Source: Clostridiales bacterium
GTDB lineage: Bacteria; Bacillota; Clostridia; Lachnospirales; Lachnospiraceae
Assembly: GCA_018365455.1 (NCBI GenBank)
Contig: JAGZJZ010000011.1
Span: 101,347-165,346 of the forward strand
Length of the DNA: 64,000 nt
Reading direction: 5' to 3'
Shown here: positions 26,310-35,718 of the stretch, one piece after another
How positions within the stretch are numbered: the stretch's first letter is position 1
Layout of the letters: each line of letters opens with the position of its first letter
Made by a program: the position numbers and the translations under genes
Notes under the pieces: model-generated
What the model was told of the DNA's origin: nothing
What the model saw: only the letters and a program-made list of their open reading frames with translations
Databases searched by the model: none

Positions 26310-27101
26310 CTACCCCAATGCCACATCTAAAATCATCATGATTAAAAATCCAGCCATAACACCCATGGTGCCTACATTGGAATGTTCACCCAGATGCGCC
26401 TCCGGGATCAGCTCTTCCACCACAACGTAGATCATGGCACCTGCTGCAAAGGAAAGCAGCCAGGGCATATAAGGCTCTATGTTTCGCGCTACCAGGACGG
26501 TCAAGACTCCAAAAATCGGTTCTACAACTCCTGACATACTTCCATATAAAAATGCTTTCCCGGTGCTGACACCTTCCTGCTTCAGCGGAAGTGAAATAGC
26601 AGCGCCTTCTGGAAAGTTCTGTATTCCGATACCGATTGCCAGTGCAAATGCTCCTGCATATAAAGCCGGATCCCCTCCATGCTGTGCTGCCAGGGCAAAA
26701 GACAGACCCACAGCCATACCCTCCGGTATATTGTGCAGGGTCACTGCAAAAACTAGCAGCGTTGTTCTCTTCCAGGATGCCGATACTCCCTCCTGCTCTT
26801 TACTTCCCGGATGCAGATGGGGAAGCAAAGTATCCAGAAGCAAGAGAAATGCCCCTCCAAGTAAAAAACCTCCTGCCGCCGGGAGCCATGCAATCTGTCC
26901 CTGCGCCTGTGCCTCATCAATTGCCGGTATCAGCAATGACCACACGGATGCTGCAATCATCACCCCTGCTGCAAATCCCAAAAAAATACGCTGAATACCG
27001 TCATTTACTTTACCACGAAAAAAGAATACCATTGCAGCACCAAGTGTTGTCATTAAAAATGTAAAACCGGTTCCTCCTGCTGCCCAAATTACTGAATTCA
27101 T
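26310..27101 (-). CDS. ZIP family divalent metal transporter (GufA/ZupT-like)
   Basis: A 263-aa membrane protein with about eight helices. Family residues include HNIPEGMAVG in helix 4 and QNFPEGAAISLPL in helix 5, which bind the transported metal, and VVEELIPEAH later. It should import zinc or other divalent metals. A small His-rich cytoplasmic loop (LLPHLHPG) is present as in other ZIP proteins. The start at 27099-27101 has AGAGGTG 8 nt upstream; a 29-codon extension is unsupported. It is monocistronic by position. Confidence 0.9.
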   Translation of the reverse strand: MNSVIWAAGGTGFTFLMTTLGAAMVFFFRGKVNDGIQRIFLGFAAGVMIAASVWSLLIPAIDEAQAQGQIAWLPAAGGFLLGGAFLLLLDTLLPHLHPGSKEQEGVSASWKRTTLLVFAVTLHNIPEGMAVGLSFALAAQHGGDPALYAGAFALAIGIGIQNFPEGAAISLPLKQEGVSTGKAFLYGSMSGVVEPIFGVLTVLVARNIEPYMPWLLSFAAGAMIYVVVEELIPEAHLGEHSNVGTMGVMAGFLIMMILDVALG

Positions 27102-27221
27102 TGAATACACCTCTTTTCCTCTAAGCCATGTTGTATTATTATTACCCGTTCTTATTCTATAAACCGGATAATATCTATTATAATACATTTTACAAAAAAT
27201 AGTTTCCTAATTTTTATCAAA

Positions 27222-27306
27222 AAAGTACAATCTGAAGATTCCACTCCCTATAAAGGGTCCAAAATTTGAAAACTATAAACTTTGGAGGTCATTCAGATTG
27301 TACTTT
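27222..27306. repeat. 85-nt inverted repeat with nested hairpins
   Basis: Perfect 15-bp arms (27222-27236 and 27292-27306) enclose about 55 nt that contain a second inverted pair TCCAAA/TTTGGA and a CCCT/AGGG mini-hairpin. On the minus strand the outer arm is followed by six T, so it could end the histidine kinase operon, but the loop is far longer than in ordinary terminators. A small mobile repeat (MITE-like) or structured RNA is the alternative. Confidence 0.6.
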
Positions 27307-27349
27307 ATATGATTTCTTATAATTACTGGTTATAATTAGTTCTTTATTA

Positions 27350-28798
27350 TTAAATCTTCCCTGGGAGTTTCATCCAGAATTCCACACCATTATCCACATT
27401 GACTGCTCCGCATTCTCCATGGTGTAAACCCACTATGCTCCGAACTATATAAAGTCCAAGACCTGCATGCATGGATCTTTCTTCTTCCTGCGCAATTCCG
27501 TTGTCGCCTTTCATATAAAAGCTTCTCCAGATTTTGTCAAGATCCTCCTCCGGAATCGGTTCTCCTTCATTGTAGACTTCGATGTAAACATCCCCTTGTT
27601 TCCGGGTCAGACTCACTTCAACCAGGCTTCCCTGCAGCGTATGGTTAAATGCATTCATCACAAAGTTTCCAACTGCCTGTTCCAGAAATACGCGGTTACC
27701 CATAACGTAACATTCCGGTTCAATATGGAAATTACATTTAATCTGGCTCTGGCGGAACAGGGCATCGTATTTCAACATGAGATACTGCATCATTTCACTT
27801 AAATTAACCTTGCCCATCTGCATGGTATCCATATGGTGCTCAATTACGGTAAGATTTAACATATTTCCAATCATATCAGACATCTTTGAAACTTCTTCCA
27901 CGATTGAATTGTAATAATATTCCCGGTCAATTTCGTCACCCATGCACTGGAGCATTTCAACCTGGCTGGATATAACCGTAAGAGGCGTCTTTAACTCATG
28001 AGAAATATTCGCCATGAATTCCTTTCGGACTTCATCGATCTTGCCCTGCTGTACATTTTCTATTTCCAACCGGTCCTTATCTCCCTCCAGACTCTGTACA
28101 TATTCCTGTATCTGATCAGACATGGAATTGATATTTGCCGCCAGGCTGTTAATTTCCTGGAAGGAAGTATCCGTCCTTGCCTTTCTGGTAAAGTCCCGTT
28201 TTGCTACCCGCTTTGCTACCTCCCCGATTTCCTCAATCGGGTTGGCAATACGGTTGGAAAGTATATACATGATAAGGCTTCCCACCAGCAATGAAATCAC
28301 AATGACTACGGCCAGGAAAGTCTGTGTATATTTAAATGAGCTGTATGCGGATTTAATCTCTTCTTTGATACTTACATAATACAGGTTTCCATCCTGCTTA
28401 ATGATCCCGGGAAAACGAATCAGCCCCATCACCTTTGACATATTTCTTCGGATTTTCGGCTGTTCCGTAAAGTCTTCTATGTGTAGGTTCACATTCTTAT
28501 AAACCTGCGCTTTGGGTCCTGACTTCCTCGTAGTATATACGGGTTCGTAATTAGCATCCGCGATGACAAAAGAAAAATTCTCATTCTCATAGCTTTTAAA
28601 CAAATTCTTATCATCACTGTCAATCTTCTTTAAATCCACTGATTTTATTTCTTCAAATGCTTCTTCCATCATTTTGCTTTTCTGTCCGACATAGTAATCT
28701 GTTGCAAAAAGACTGAACACAAGGCTGCTTCCTCCAACAACAATCAGGAGGAATGCCCACTGCATTATGATCATATTGCCTTTTATTTTTTTAATCAT
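27350..28798 (-). CDS. Sensor histidine kinase
   Basis: A 482-aa membrane kinase. Two membrane helices (about 12-32 and 160-180) flank an extracytoplasmic sensor of about 125 residues; HAMP follows (about 182-240), then HisKA with the phospho-acceptor in NISHELKTPL, and HATPase with N box FVMNAFNHT and G box GLGLYIVRSIVG. It overlaps its response regulator by 8 nt. It lies at the end of a gene run with MBOAT and SGNH acyl-transfer genes, so it may sense envelope state and control that surface modification; this is inferred from position. Confidence 0.93.
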   Translation of the reverse strand: MIKKIKGNMIIMQWAFLLIVVGGSSLVFSLFATDYYVGQKSKMMEEAFEEIKSVDLKKIDSDDKNLFKSYENENFSFVIADANYEPVYTTRKSGPKAQVYKNVNLHIEDFTEQPKIRRNMSKVMGLIRFPGIIKQDGNLYYVSIKEEIKSAYSSFKYTQTFLAVVIVISLLVGSLIMYILSNRIANPIEEIGEVAKRVAKRDFTRKARTDTSFQEINSLAANINSMSDQIQEYVQSLEGDKDRLEIENVQQGKIDEVRKEFMANISHELKTPLTVISSQVEMLQCMGDEIDREYYYNSIVEEVSKMSDMIGNMLNLTVIEHHMDTMQMGKVNLSEMMQYLMLKYDALFRQSQIKCNFHIEPECYVMGNRVFLEQAVGNFVMNAFNHTLQGSLVEVSLTRKQGDVYIEVYNEGEPIPEEDLDKIWRSFYMKGDNGIAQEEERSMHAGLGLYIVRSIVGLHHGECGAVNVDNGVEFWMKLPGKI

Positions 28799-29474
28799 GT
28801 TCTCCTACTCCAAACAGATACCCAACGCCGTAGACAGATTTAATATAGGGACATTGATCCGTCATTTTTTTCCGAAGCTGCTTCACGATGGTGTCAACCG
28901 TCCTGGTATCTCCGTTATAATCATAACCCCACACGGAATTTAATATTGCTTCCCTTGAGAGTACAACGTTTTCATTTTCCAGGAAATACACCAAAAGTTC
29001 AAATTCCTTTGGCGTAGTTTCCATAAATTCATCTTTTAAATAAACCTTCTGGCTTGCAATCTCAATCTTAAGCTCTCCGGCAAATAAAACATCCTTGAGT
29101 TTCCCCGCACGCTTGAGAACCGCTTCAACATGAGCTTTTATAATTGCAAGTGTATAGGGCTTGGTTATATAATCATCCGCGCCTTTATTAAAACCAGTTA
29201 ACTGGTCTGTAATCGCATTTTTAGCAGTGAGCAAAATTACCGGTACTTCGGATTTCTGGCGTATTTCACCCAGTACCTCAAATCCATTCAGATGCGGCAG
29301 CATAATATCAAGCAGCACCAGATCTAATTTATGCATGTTCTGATAAAAAAGTTCTACGGCCTGCTGACCATCGTTGGCAACAATTACCTCATATCCATTG
29401 ATTTTCAAAAAATCTGACAGCGTCCTTGCCAGTTTTAATTCATCCTCAACAACTAAAATACGGTTTTTCCTCAT
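28791..29474 (-). CDS. OmpR/VanR-type response regulator
   Basis: A 227-aa two-domain regulator. The receiver (1-120) has the acidic pair EDE, the phospho-acceptor in LVLLDIMLP (Asp about 56), the switch TAKN and the Lys in ITKPY. The C-terminal winged helix (130-225) shows TPKEFELLVYFLENENVVLSRE and TVDTIVKQLRKKM. It is 12 nt downstream of the SGNH gene and overlaps its kinase. Ribosome site GGAG. Confidence 0.94.
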   Translation of the reverse strand: MRKNRILVVEDELKLARTLSDFLKINGYEVIVANDGQQAVELFYQNMHKLDLVLLDIMLPHLNGFEVLGEIRQKSEVPVILLTAKNAITDQLTGFNKGADDYITKPYTLAIIKAHVEAVLKRAGKLKDVLFAGELKIEIASQKVYLKDEFMETTPKEFELLVYFLENENVVLSREAILNSVWGYDYNGDTRTVDTIVKQLRKKMTDQCPYIKSVYGVGYLFGVGEHD

Positions 29475-29486
29475 TTCACACTACTC

Positions 29487-30632
29487 CTAACGAATTCTGC
29501 TGGCATCGTCAAATTCACCTAATTTCACGGTGCCTGTTTCTTCATATTCTTTCTTCAATTTGTAATAATCATTCTTACGCTTTTCAATATGTTCATAAGC
29601 ATTTCGTTTTGTAACGTAAGTACCAAATCCTTCATAGGAATATGTGCCTTTCATTGTATCAACCATTAAATCATATACTTCATAGAAAAAATGGCCTTCG
29701 TTGTAAAAATTGTAAGGGTTCAGATCTATTTCGTTGTAACCGCTGAAATCCCATACATCTGTTATTGATATAATGTCATATAAGAACTGCCAGTAGTCCT
29801 CACTTTCATGTTCACTCATCTCACCGATAAAGGATGGGGCTATTATCACCATCAGTTCCACATTATTATCATCGCACACTTCTTTTAACATTTTGAAAGC
29901 GTTTAGGTTCTCTTCATAATAAGGCCTTTCACTAGGTTTTGTAAAGAGTGTTTTTAAATGTTTATCGATTTTATTTGTAACATACTTCTCTGTGAACTTC
30001 TGTGGATCCTCATCTCTTCTTAAATAATACTTTTCCAGGTTCCTTGCGCCATCCCCAATCTCCGGATAGAATGTCTGTTTTTTTGGGTTTGTCCATTTAT
30101 CTTTCAGCTCACCCAGGCTTACGGTTACATCCTTAAGCAGAAAATCAATAAATTCCATTGCCTGGGATTTTCCGGAAATAAGTGCCGGTACCTTATACAT
30201 GTCCCCTACATGCTCCGCTTCAAACCTGCGGACTTCCCCTCCGCTGATATTCAGCACAATTTTTTTAACATTGGTATTTTCCACCAGATATTTTGCATTC
30301 ATATAATATTCATGAAAGTTACCTACCGTGGAAAACATATTGTAATAACGATATCCGTCAATCTCACTCATTTTGTCCGCAAGGTATGTACCCGCCTTGG
30401 AACCGCCTATGATATAAGCATCGTATTCGTCCTGATAATTTTTTACATGTTCTGCTTTAAAGAACCTGCTGTAATTATTGTCATTTACTTCCACAGTACC
30501 AAGGTTGTCATAATTACCTCCCCGAAATGAAAAGTATCCGAAAGGATCTACAAAATAATTCATTCCGCAGATAAACCCAAATACTGCCAACACAAATACC
30601 AGGAATCCGACTGCCCATTTTTTATACTTCAT
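29487..30632 (-). CDS. SGNH/AlgJ-DltD-like extracytoplasmic protein, MBOAT partner
   Basis: A 381-aa protein with one N-terminal membrane helix (about 6-25) and an outside domain. The nucleophile loop is GGSKAG near residue 77, in the place of the GxS serine of AlgX/AlgJ and DltD proteins; the C-terminal catalytic segment reads YNEGHFF, where the usual D-x-x-H aspartate seems to be Asn. Genes of this type sit next to MBOAT acyltransferases and help move acyl groups onto surface polymers. It starts 11 nt after the MBOAT gene, with AGGAGG upstream, and leads into the two-component genes. The acyl acceptor is unknown. Confidence 0.8.
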   Translation of the reverse strand: MKYKKWAVGFLVFVLAVFGFICGMNYFVDPFGYFSFRGGNYDNLGTVEVNDNNYSRFFKAEHVKNYQDEYDAYIIGGSKAGTYLADKMSEIDGYRYYNMFSTVGNFHEYYMNAKYLVENTNVKKIVLNISGGEVRRFEAEHVGDMYKVPALISGKSQAMEFIDFLLKDVTVSLGELKDKWTNPKKQTFYPEIGDGARNLEKYYLRRDEDPQKFTEKYVTNKIDKHLKTLFTKPSERPYYEENLNAFKMLKEVCDDNNVELMVIIAPSFIGEMSEHESEDYWQFLYDIISITDVWDFSGYNEIDLNPYNFYNEGHFFYEVYDLMVDTMKGTYSYEGFGTYVTKRNAYEHIEKRKNDYYKLKKEYEETGTVKLGEFDDASRIR

Positions 30633-30643
30633 TCGCTGTCCTC

Positions 30644-32077
30644 CTAAAACTGAAAGTACAGGAACTGTACTACCTGATTCATTTTACAGATACAAATCGC
30701 AAGCAGTGTCCCTGCATATAAGAAATGCAAAGCATTCGGCTTAAATCTCTCCGCCATTGTTTTGGTGGTGGGTGCAAACCAGCAGATCAGAAGCCCGATT
30801 ACCGTAATCAGCCCTACAGTCTGATGATCCGCCACAAAATTGGAGATCTGATGCCATACCTGGGCGGCACCCAGATCGAACAGCGCTTTAAAGTCAAACA
30901 TACCTTTATATACCACCCAGGTATCATGCATATTGGATGCCACGAAAATAACCCTTGTAAGCACGATAAAGAAAAAGGTGATAATAACACCAATCAGATA
31001 TGGCGGTTCTTTTCTATGATAGCTCTGATATGCGCCGATACAAACCAGGACACCATTCATGAGTCCCCAGATAATAAAATTCCAGCCTGCCCCATGCCAG
31101 ATACCTGATACTAAAAAGGTGACCATGGTAGCTACGTAATAATTACGCCACTTCACACCTTTGCGGAAAACATTCTTAAATACATACCCTCCAAGGAATC
31201 TGGACAGTGTCATATGCTGTCTCTGCCAGTATACCTTGAAATTGCTTGCCCGAAACGGTGCATTGAAGTTCTCCGGCAGCTTTATATTGAAAAACAGTCC
31301 CAGTCCGATAGCCATATCCGTATAACCGGACAAGTCAAAATAATAGGATACGGAATATTCTATGGTATAAAACCAGGATTCCCACATGGTTACGGAATCT
31401 TTGATAGAGCTGTAGAAATCTGCCGCACTGTTGTTCAGCGGATCTGCCAGCAGCATTTTTTTGCCGCAGCCGATAGCGAATATAAATACGCCCAGCGCAA
31501 TATTGCGGTAGTTCAATTTCATATTCTCATTATTTTCAAACTGCGGTGTTATTTCTTTGTGGTGTACAATCGGCCCCACTATCAATTGCGGGAAAAATGT
31601 TATAAATAACAGATATTCCAGGACACCGTACTCTTTGGTCTCTCCCCGATAGGAATCAACCAGAAATGCAATTAACTGGAATGTGAAAAAGGAAATACCA
31701 ATGGGCAGCGCTATTCGTTTCAGCAAAAAGTCTGTGCCCGCTATCTGATTGATATTTTCTATAAAGAAATCATAATATTTGTAATAGCCAAGTAATGCAA
31801 CATTTCCCAGTACACCTATGAGCATAAGGATCTTACGCTCTAACCGGTATGTGTCTTTCTGCATCCTGCAGAGAGTTGTTCCAACAATATAATTGGCAAA
31901 GATACTTCCCAAAAAGAACGGAAAGAAATCCGAACTGCCCTGGGCATAAAAATACATGGATGCCAGAACCATCCATACCTTTGACAGGTAATAGTAATGG
32001 AAGCGATTCAGTATGCCATACACAATTGCCACTACCGGCAGGAATACCAGTATAAATTGATAAGATGAAAAAATCAT
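30644..32077 (-). CDS. MBOAT family membrane O-acyltransferase (AlgI/DltB-like)
   Basis: A 477-aa polytopic protein with about eleven helices. Hallmarks are LPIGISFFTFQ, the DLSGYTDMAIGLG segment, the N-F-N-A-P-F-R-A-S-N-F loop and the catalytic His in SGIWHGAGWNF. MBOAT proteins move acyl chains across or onto the outer face of the membrane, for example in alginate acetylation and teichoic acid D-alanylation. The start at 32075-32077 has GGAGG 7 nt upstream. Only 36 nt separate it from the ABC permease gene, with no terminator in the correct direction (the small CCGCA/TGCGG hairpin at 32093-32107 has no T-run on this strand). Confidence 0.93.
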   Translation of the reverse strand: MIFSSYQFILVFLPVVAIVYGILNRFHYYYLSKVWMVLASMYFYAQGSSDFFPFFLGSIFANYIVGTTLCRMQKDTYRLERKILMLIGVLGNVALLGYYKYYDFFIENINQIAGTDFLLKRIALPIGISFFTFQLIAFLVDSYRGETKEYGVLEYLLFITFFPQLIVGPIVHHKEITPQFENNENMKLNYRNIALGVFIFAIGCGKKMLLADPLNNSAADFYSSIKDSVTMWESWFYTIEYSVSYYFDLSGYTDMAIGLGLFFNIKLPENFNAPFRASNFKVYWQRQHMTLSRFLGGYVFKNVFRKGVKWRNYYVATMVTFLVSGIWHGAGWNFIIWGLMNGVLVCIGAYQSYHRKEPPYLIGVIITFFFIVLTRVIFVASNMHDTWVVYKGMFDFKALFDLGAAQVWHQISNFVADHQTVGLITVIGLLICWFAPTTKTMAERFKPNALHFLYAGTLLAICICKMNQVVQFLYFQF

Positions 32078-32113
32078 ATAATTCCTCCAGCGCCGCATTT
32101 TCTGCGGTTTATT

Positions 32114-32899
32114 TTACTCCCATTTTTTCCATTGATTCGTTCGGTTTTCCAAAAACCGGAACAATACTTCTTCCATAAGCATCATAATAATGCCCAGGCT
32201 GATAATCGTGATAATGGTCACGGATGTATTTGCCGTATTTCTGCCCACGCTTAACACGTAGCCAAGACCTTTGGGCACACCTACCATTTCAGCCGCTATC
32301 ACTACCCTCCAAGCGAAACCCAGACCCAGCTTGAATCCTGAGACAATGTAAGGGATAATACTGGGTATAATACAGTATTTCACTACCTGCCAGGTATTTG
32401 CCTCCATAATACTGAGCACATCATAGAGCTTCTTGTCTACATTTAAAACTCCCTGAAGAGAATTCACTATAATCGGAGACAATGAGCCCATTACAATTAT
32501 AAAGATCGCTGCATTGTTTCCAAGTCCAAACCATAGGATTGCCAGCGGTACCCATGCAACCCCCGGTATAGGAGAGAAGAATCGAACCAACGGGTAAATA
32601 AAATTACGGACACTTTCACTAATGCCCATGATGATTCCCAGGGGCAGCCCGATTGCTACTGCAATTCCAAATCCAATCAGGACACGCTGCATACTGACCC
32701 AGATATTGCTGAGCAGATATCCGCTTTTAATCATATCCATAAATTCTGCCGCCACCACACTTGGCATGGGCAGCAGCAGTTTTGCAGTATCCGGATCCAA
32801 TTTCCCAAACAGCCCCGTTTTTGAAGCAATGCTCCATATGATAATCACGACAATAATGGTTATACAACCCTGTAAAAACGGTTTTGCTTTATACTTCAT
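32114..32899 (-). CDS. ABC transporter permease (SsuC/TauC/ThiX type)
   Basis: A 261-aa membrane permease with six helices. The family coupling region EANTWQVVKYCIIPSIIPYIVSG sits near residue 165, and ITITIISL-type final helices follow. It belongs to the nitrate/sulfonate/taurine/pyrimidine importer group. It is encoded 18 nt after its binding protein and completes a transporter with the ATPase at 35719-36468. Ribosome site GAGAGGG is 13 nt from the ATG, somewhat long. Confidence 0.9.
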   Translation of the reverse strand: MKYKAKPFLQGCITIIVVIIIWSIASKTGLFGKLDPDTAKLLLPMPSVVAAEFMDMIKSGYLLSNIWVSMQRVLIGFGIAVAIGLPLGIIMGISESVRNFIYPLVRFFSPIPGVAWVPLAILWFGLGNNAAIFIIVMGSLSPIIVNSLQGVLNVDKKLYDVLSIMEANTWQVVKYCIIPSIIPYIVSGFKLGLGFAWRVVIAAEMVGVPKGLGYVLSVGRNTANTSVTIITIISLGIIMMLMEEVLFRFLENRTNQWKKWE

Positions 32900-32917
32900 A
32901 AGAATTTAAAACCCTCT

Positions 32918-34042
32918 CTATTTTTTCTCGTAAAATATTTCTGATTTATCCGGCACTTTGTCAATGTAACCCAAATCTGCTGCCCATTGCAAAGTCTCAA
33001 GTGTTCCGGCCTCATCAATATCAAATGTATAATCTATTCTTTCCCGTGCACCCTGGATAGTTGTCTCATCCATGTCCAGCACCTTGCCCAGTACTGCATT
33101 TGCTCCCGGATCTGTGTTGATATATTCAACGGTCTTCCTGTAAATATCCAGGAACTTCTCCAGATCTTCCGGGCGGTTATCAATAAAGTCCTGATTTGCC
33201 GCCACTACATTAACTGGATAAAAAGCACTGCTTCCAGTCTCTTCTTTAATCTCCTTTGCGGTATCGTAGAGAACTACAATGTCTTCATAATCCTTTTCAG
33301 CCTGTGCAGCAAAAGGTTCCCAGGTAATCATTGCATCCACTTCCTTGGTTACCATCAGGACTGTTGCCATATCAGCCGGCTTCATTCCCGGAATCAGAGT
33401 AACATCCATATCCGGATCCAGCCCAGCATCACCCAGGATTTTACTTCTTAGCAAAGCGTCCGTTACAGTAGCAATATTCGGTTCTGCAATTGTCTTTCCC
33501 TTTAAATCTTCAACCGATGTAATGCCTGTATCCTTTCTGGTCATCAGAACATGACCGCCTCCATTGGCAGAGGCAACAACCTTCATGTCGATACCTTTGG
33601 AAATCCAGGTGGCAACCGGTATGACGCCCGACAATGCCACATCCAGTTCTCCTGCCGCAAATGCTTCCATCAGTGCGGAACCATCTGCAAACTGGGTTAC
33701 TTCTATGGAGATATCGCTTCCTTCAAATAATCCGTTTTCCTGGGCAACAAAAGGTGTTGCTGTTCCCAGTGCTAATATCGAACCCACCCGAATTACATGA
33801 TCATCCTCTGCCGCTTCATTGCCATCCCCGATTCCTTCTGAATTCTCTGCCGTCTCCTGAGCAGTACTTTCACCTGACATCTCTCCTGCGTCAGCCGCTT
33901 CCCCTGGGGCTGTTTCTACTGATGATTCTGTTGATGATCCTGCTGTTCCTGCTGATGTACCTGCTGTCTCTCCCGCTCCGCATCCGCACACAAAAATTGC
34001 AGCCGCCGCTGCCATTCCTACTATTTTTTTCCAGTTCTTCAT
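32918..34042 (-). CDS. ABC substrate-binding lipoprotein (NMT1/SsuA-like)
   Basis: A 374-aa binding protein. The signal ends in the lipobox FVCGC (Cys about 22), followed by a long Thr/Ser/Ala/Glu linker (to about residue 75), then an NMT1-like fold (VIRVGSILALGTATPFVAQENGLF, GVIPVATWISKGIDMKVV, GKTIAEPNIATVTDALL). Members bind sulfonates, nitrate, pyrimidines or aromatic acids. Its ATG overlaps the stop of the upstream AMP-ligase gene (ATGA), implying that the imported compound and the ligase are functionally linked, perhaps an organic acid that is activated after uptake. Confidence 0.9.
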   Translation of the reverse strand: MKNWKKIVGMAAAAAIFVCGCGAGETAGTSAGTAGSSTESSVETAPGEAADAGEMSGESTAQETAENSEGIGDGNEAAEDDHVIRVGSILALGTATPFVAQENGLFEGSDISIEVTQFADGSALMEAFAAGELDVALSGVIPVATWISKGIDMKVVASANGGGHVLMTRKDTGITSVEDLKGKTIAEPNIATVTDALLRSKILGDAGLDPDMDVTLIPGMKPADMATVLMVTKEVDAMITWEPFAAQAEKDYEDIVVLYDTAKEIKEETGSSAFYPVNVVAANQDFIDNRPEDLEKFLDIYRKTVEYINTDPGANAVLGKVLDMDETTIQGARERIDYTFDIDEAGTLETLQWAADLGYIDKVPDKSEIFYEKK

Positions 34043-35583
34043 TCCTTTACCCCCAGAGCCTGTCTGCGTACTTGCTCCTGTCCTTTCTTAAATATCTCCA
34101 CTAGTTTTAATCGTTGGATCTTCCCGTTTCCTCCTTTGGGAATATCCTCTACAAAAAATACCATACGCGGCACTTTATAGCTTGCAATCCTTTCTTTGCA
34201 ATAGGAAATTACATCCTCTTTTTCCAGAGTGCTGTCTTCCTTTACTTTGATATAAGCAGCTACTTCTTCTCCATACACTGCATCCGGCACACCTACGGTA
34301 GCTGCAAGTTCTACCCCATTGATCTGATAAATAACCTCGTCTACTTCCCTTGGAGAGAACTTTTCTCCTGCCCGGTTAATCAGTTCCTTAATCCTACCGT
34401 CTAAAAACAGATATCCATCCTCATCCAGATACCCCAGATCTCCCGAATGGAACCACTCTCCGGTAAATGCCTTCTTGGTTTCTTCTTCCTTACGGAAATA
34501 TCCCCTGGTAATGTTGTCTCCCCTAATCAGAACCTCTCCCAAGCTGCATGCCGGCAATTCATTCATTTGTGCATCCACGATCTTAATCTCGTTTCCAAAG
34601 GTCACACCTACGGAGCCCGGTTTTCTGGCAAGGGGCGGCATGGGATTGGTAGTAATCTGGCTGCAGCCTTCCGTTATGCCATAGGACTCTATAATGGGTA
34701 TGCTGCACTTCTGTTCAAATTCATTAAGCACAGCTACCGGCAGCGGTGAAGAAGCAGATCTTGCAAAACGCATGGAGCTAAAATTCACATCCTCAGGAAT
34801 ACCTTTTGCAAGCAAATGTGAATACATGGTTGGAACACCGCTGAACCAGGTGGTCTTATATTTTTCAATATCCTTCCAAAAGTTGCGCACACTGAATTTA
34901 CCGGCTATTACAATACTTCCGCCAGAAAATAAAGGCGTAATCAGAGTAATTACAAGCCCATTAATATGAAACCATGGCAATACGCAGAGTGCCACATCCT
35001 CTTCTGTCAGCTGATGTGCTGACGCAATATGACCTGCCTTCGCCAGCAGGTTTCCATAGCTTAGAATCACACCTTTGGGATGTCCTGTAGTACCTGAAGT
35101 ATAAAGCAGCATGGCTGTATCTTCTGCTTGCAGATCCGGCTTTGTATCCGGGAATTTCTGCTCCGCCAGCCCTATGTTCAGTAAGACATGACCATCCACC
35201 ATAGGCCGTTGTTTTACTCGGAATTTTTCTGGGATCGTTTCAACAAATTCTCCAGTCGTAATAATTGCTTTCGCCTGTGAATCCGTAATGAGATAAGAAA
35301 GCTCTGCTTCCTTTAAGTATGTATTGACTGGAATTACCACCGCTCCGGTGTCTGTAACTCCAAAAAAGGTAATGGCAAATTCAATACTGTTTTCCATTAT
35401 AAGTAAGACTTTATCTTCTTTTCGAAGTCCCACTGCCCGAAGATGAAGGCTCATTTCATCAATCTTATCACGCAATTCTATATAGGTAAGGGACCGAAGT
35501 GTTCGCGCGCAGGTGACAAAGCGGCGATCCTGGTATTTTTCTGCCATTTCTTCAATCAATGTTCTAAATGTTGCTGTTTCCAT
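34039..35583 (-). CDS. AMP-binding acyl-CoA ligase-like enzyme
   Basis: A 514-aa class I adenylate-forming enzyme. Core motifs are complete: LLYTSGTTGHPKGV (A3), YGITEG (A5), WFHSGDLGYLDEDGYLFLDGR (A7), and the C-terminal catalytic Lys in GGNGKIQR (A10). It should activate a carboxylic acid as acyl-AMP and pass it to CoA or another thiol; it looks more like fatty or aromatic acid:CoA ligases than DltA. The start at 35581-35583 has GGAGGT 8 nt upstream; a 22-codon extension lacks one. It sits inside an ABC importer operon (ATPase before, binding protein overlapping after) and upstream of MBOAT/SGNH genes. Substrate unknown. Confidence 0.9.
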   Translation of the reverse strand: METATFRTLIEEMAEKYQDRRFVTCARTLRSLTYIELRDKIDEMSLHLRAVGLRKEDKVLLIMENSIEFAITFFGVTDTGAVVIPVNTYLKEAELSYLITDSQAKAIITTGEFVETIPEKFRVKQRPMVDGHVLLNIGLAEQKFPDTKPDLQAEDTAMLLYTSGTTGHPKGVILSYGNLLAKAGHIASAHQLTEEDVALCVLPWFHINGLVITLITPLFSGGSIVIAGKFSVRNFWKDIEKYKTTWFSGVPTMYSHLLAKGIPEDVNFSSMRFARSASSPLPVAVLNEFEQKCSIPIIESYGITEGCSQITTNPMPPLARKPGSVGVTFGNEIKIVDAQMNELPACSLGEVLIRGDNITRGYFRKEEETKKAFTGEWFHSGDLGYLDEDGYLFLDGRIKELINRAGEKFSPREVDEVIYQINGVELAATVGVPDAVYGEEVAAYIKVKEDSTLEKEDVISYCKERIASYKVPRMVFFVEDIPKGGNGKIQRLKLVEIFKKGQEQVRRQALGVKE

Positions 35584-35641
35584 TTCTTTACCTCCTGCAT
35601 ACCCCAGATAGGTCTGCGGTACTGCATTAATAAGTAGTTTA

Positions 35642-35708
35642 TACTCCATCCGGTTAGAAACCCTACGGACAGCACTGCCTATTTTGCCATCTGCCGCGTT
35701 GTCGCCAG
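35642..35708. repeat. Dispersed repeat, copy 1
   Basis: A 12-nt block (35642-35653), 14 variable bases, and an exactly conserved 37-nt block (35668-35704) plus three bases beyond one mismatch. The same arrangement with the same 14-nt gap recurs at 63900-63966. This copy fills most of the 135-nt gap between the ABC ATPase and AMP-ligase genes, interrupting an otherwise tight operon. Confidence 0.85.
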
Positions 35709-35718
35709 GGCTCCAGCT

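Noticed and set aside
27222..27306. Insertion sequence
   Set aside because: Only 85 nt, with no coding capacity and no visible target duplication; recorded as an inverted repeat instead.
34039..35583. AMP-binding enzyme as DltA (D-alanine ligase)
   Set aside because: Motifs are closer to acyl-CoA ligases, and no D-alanyl carrier protein gene is present.
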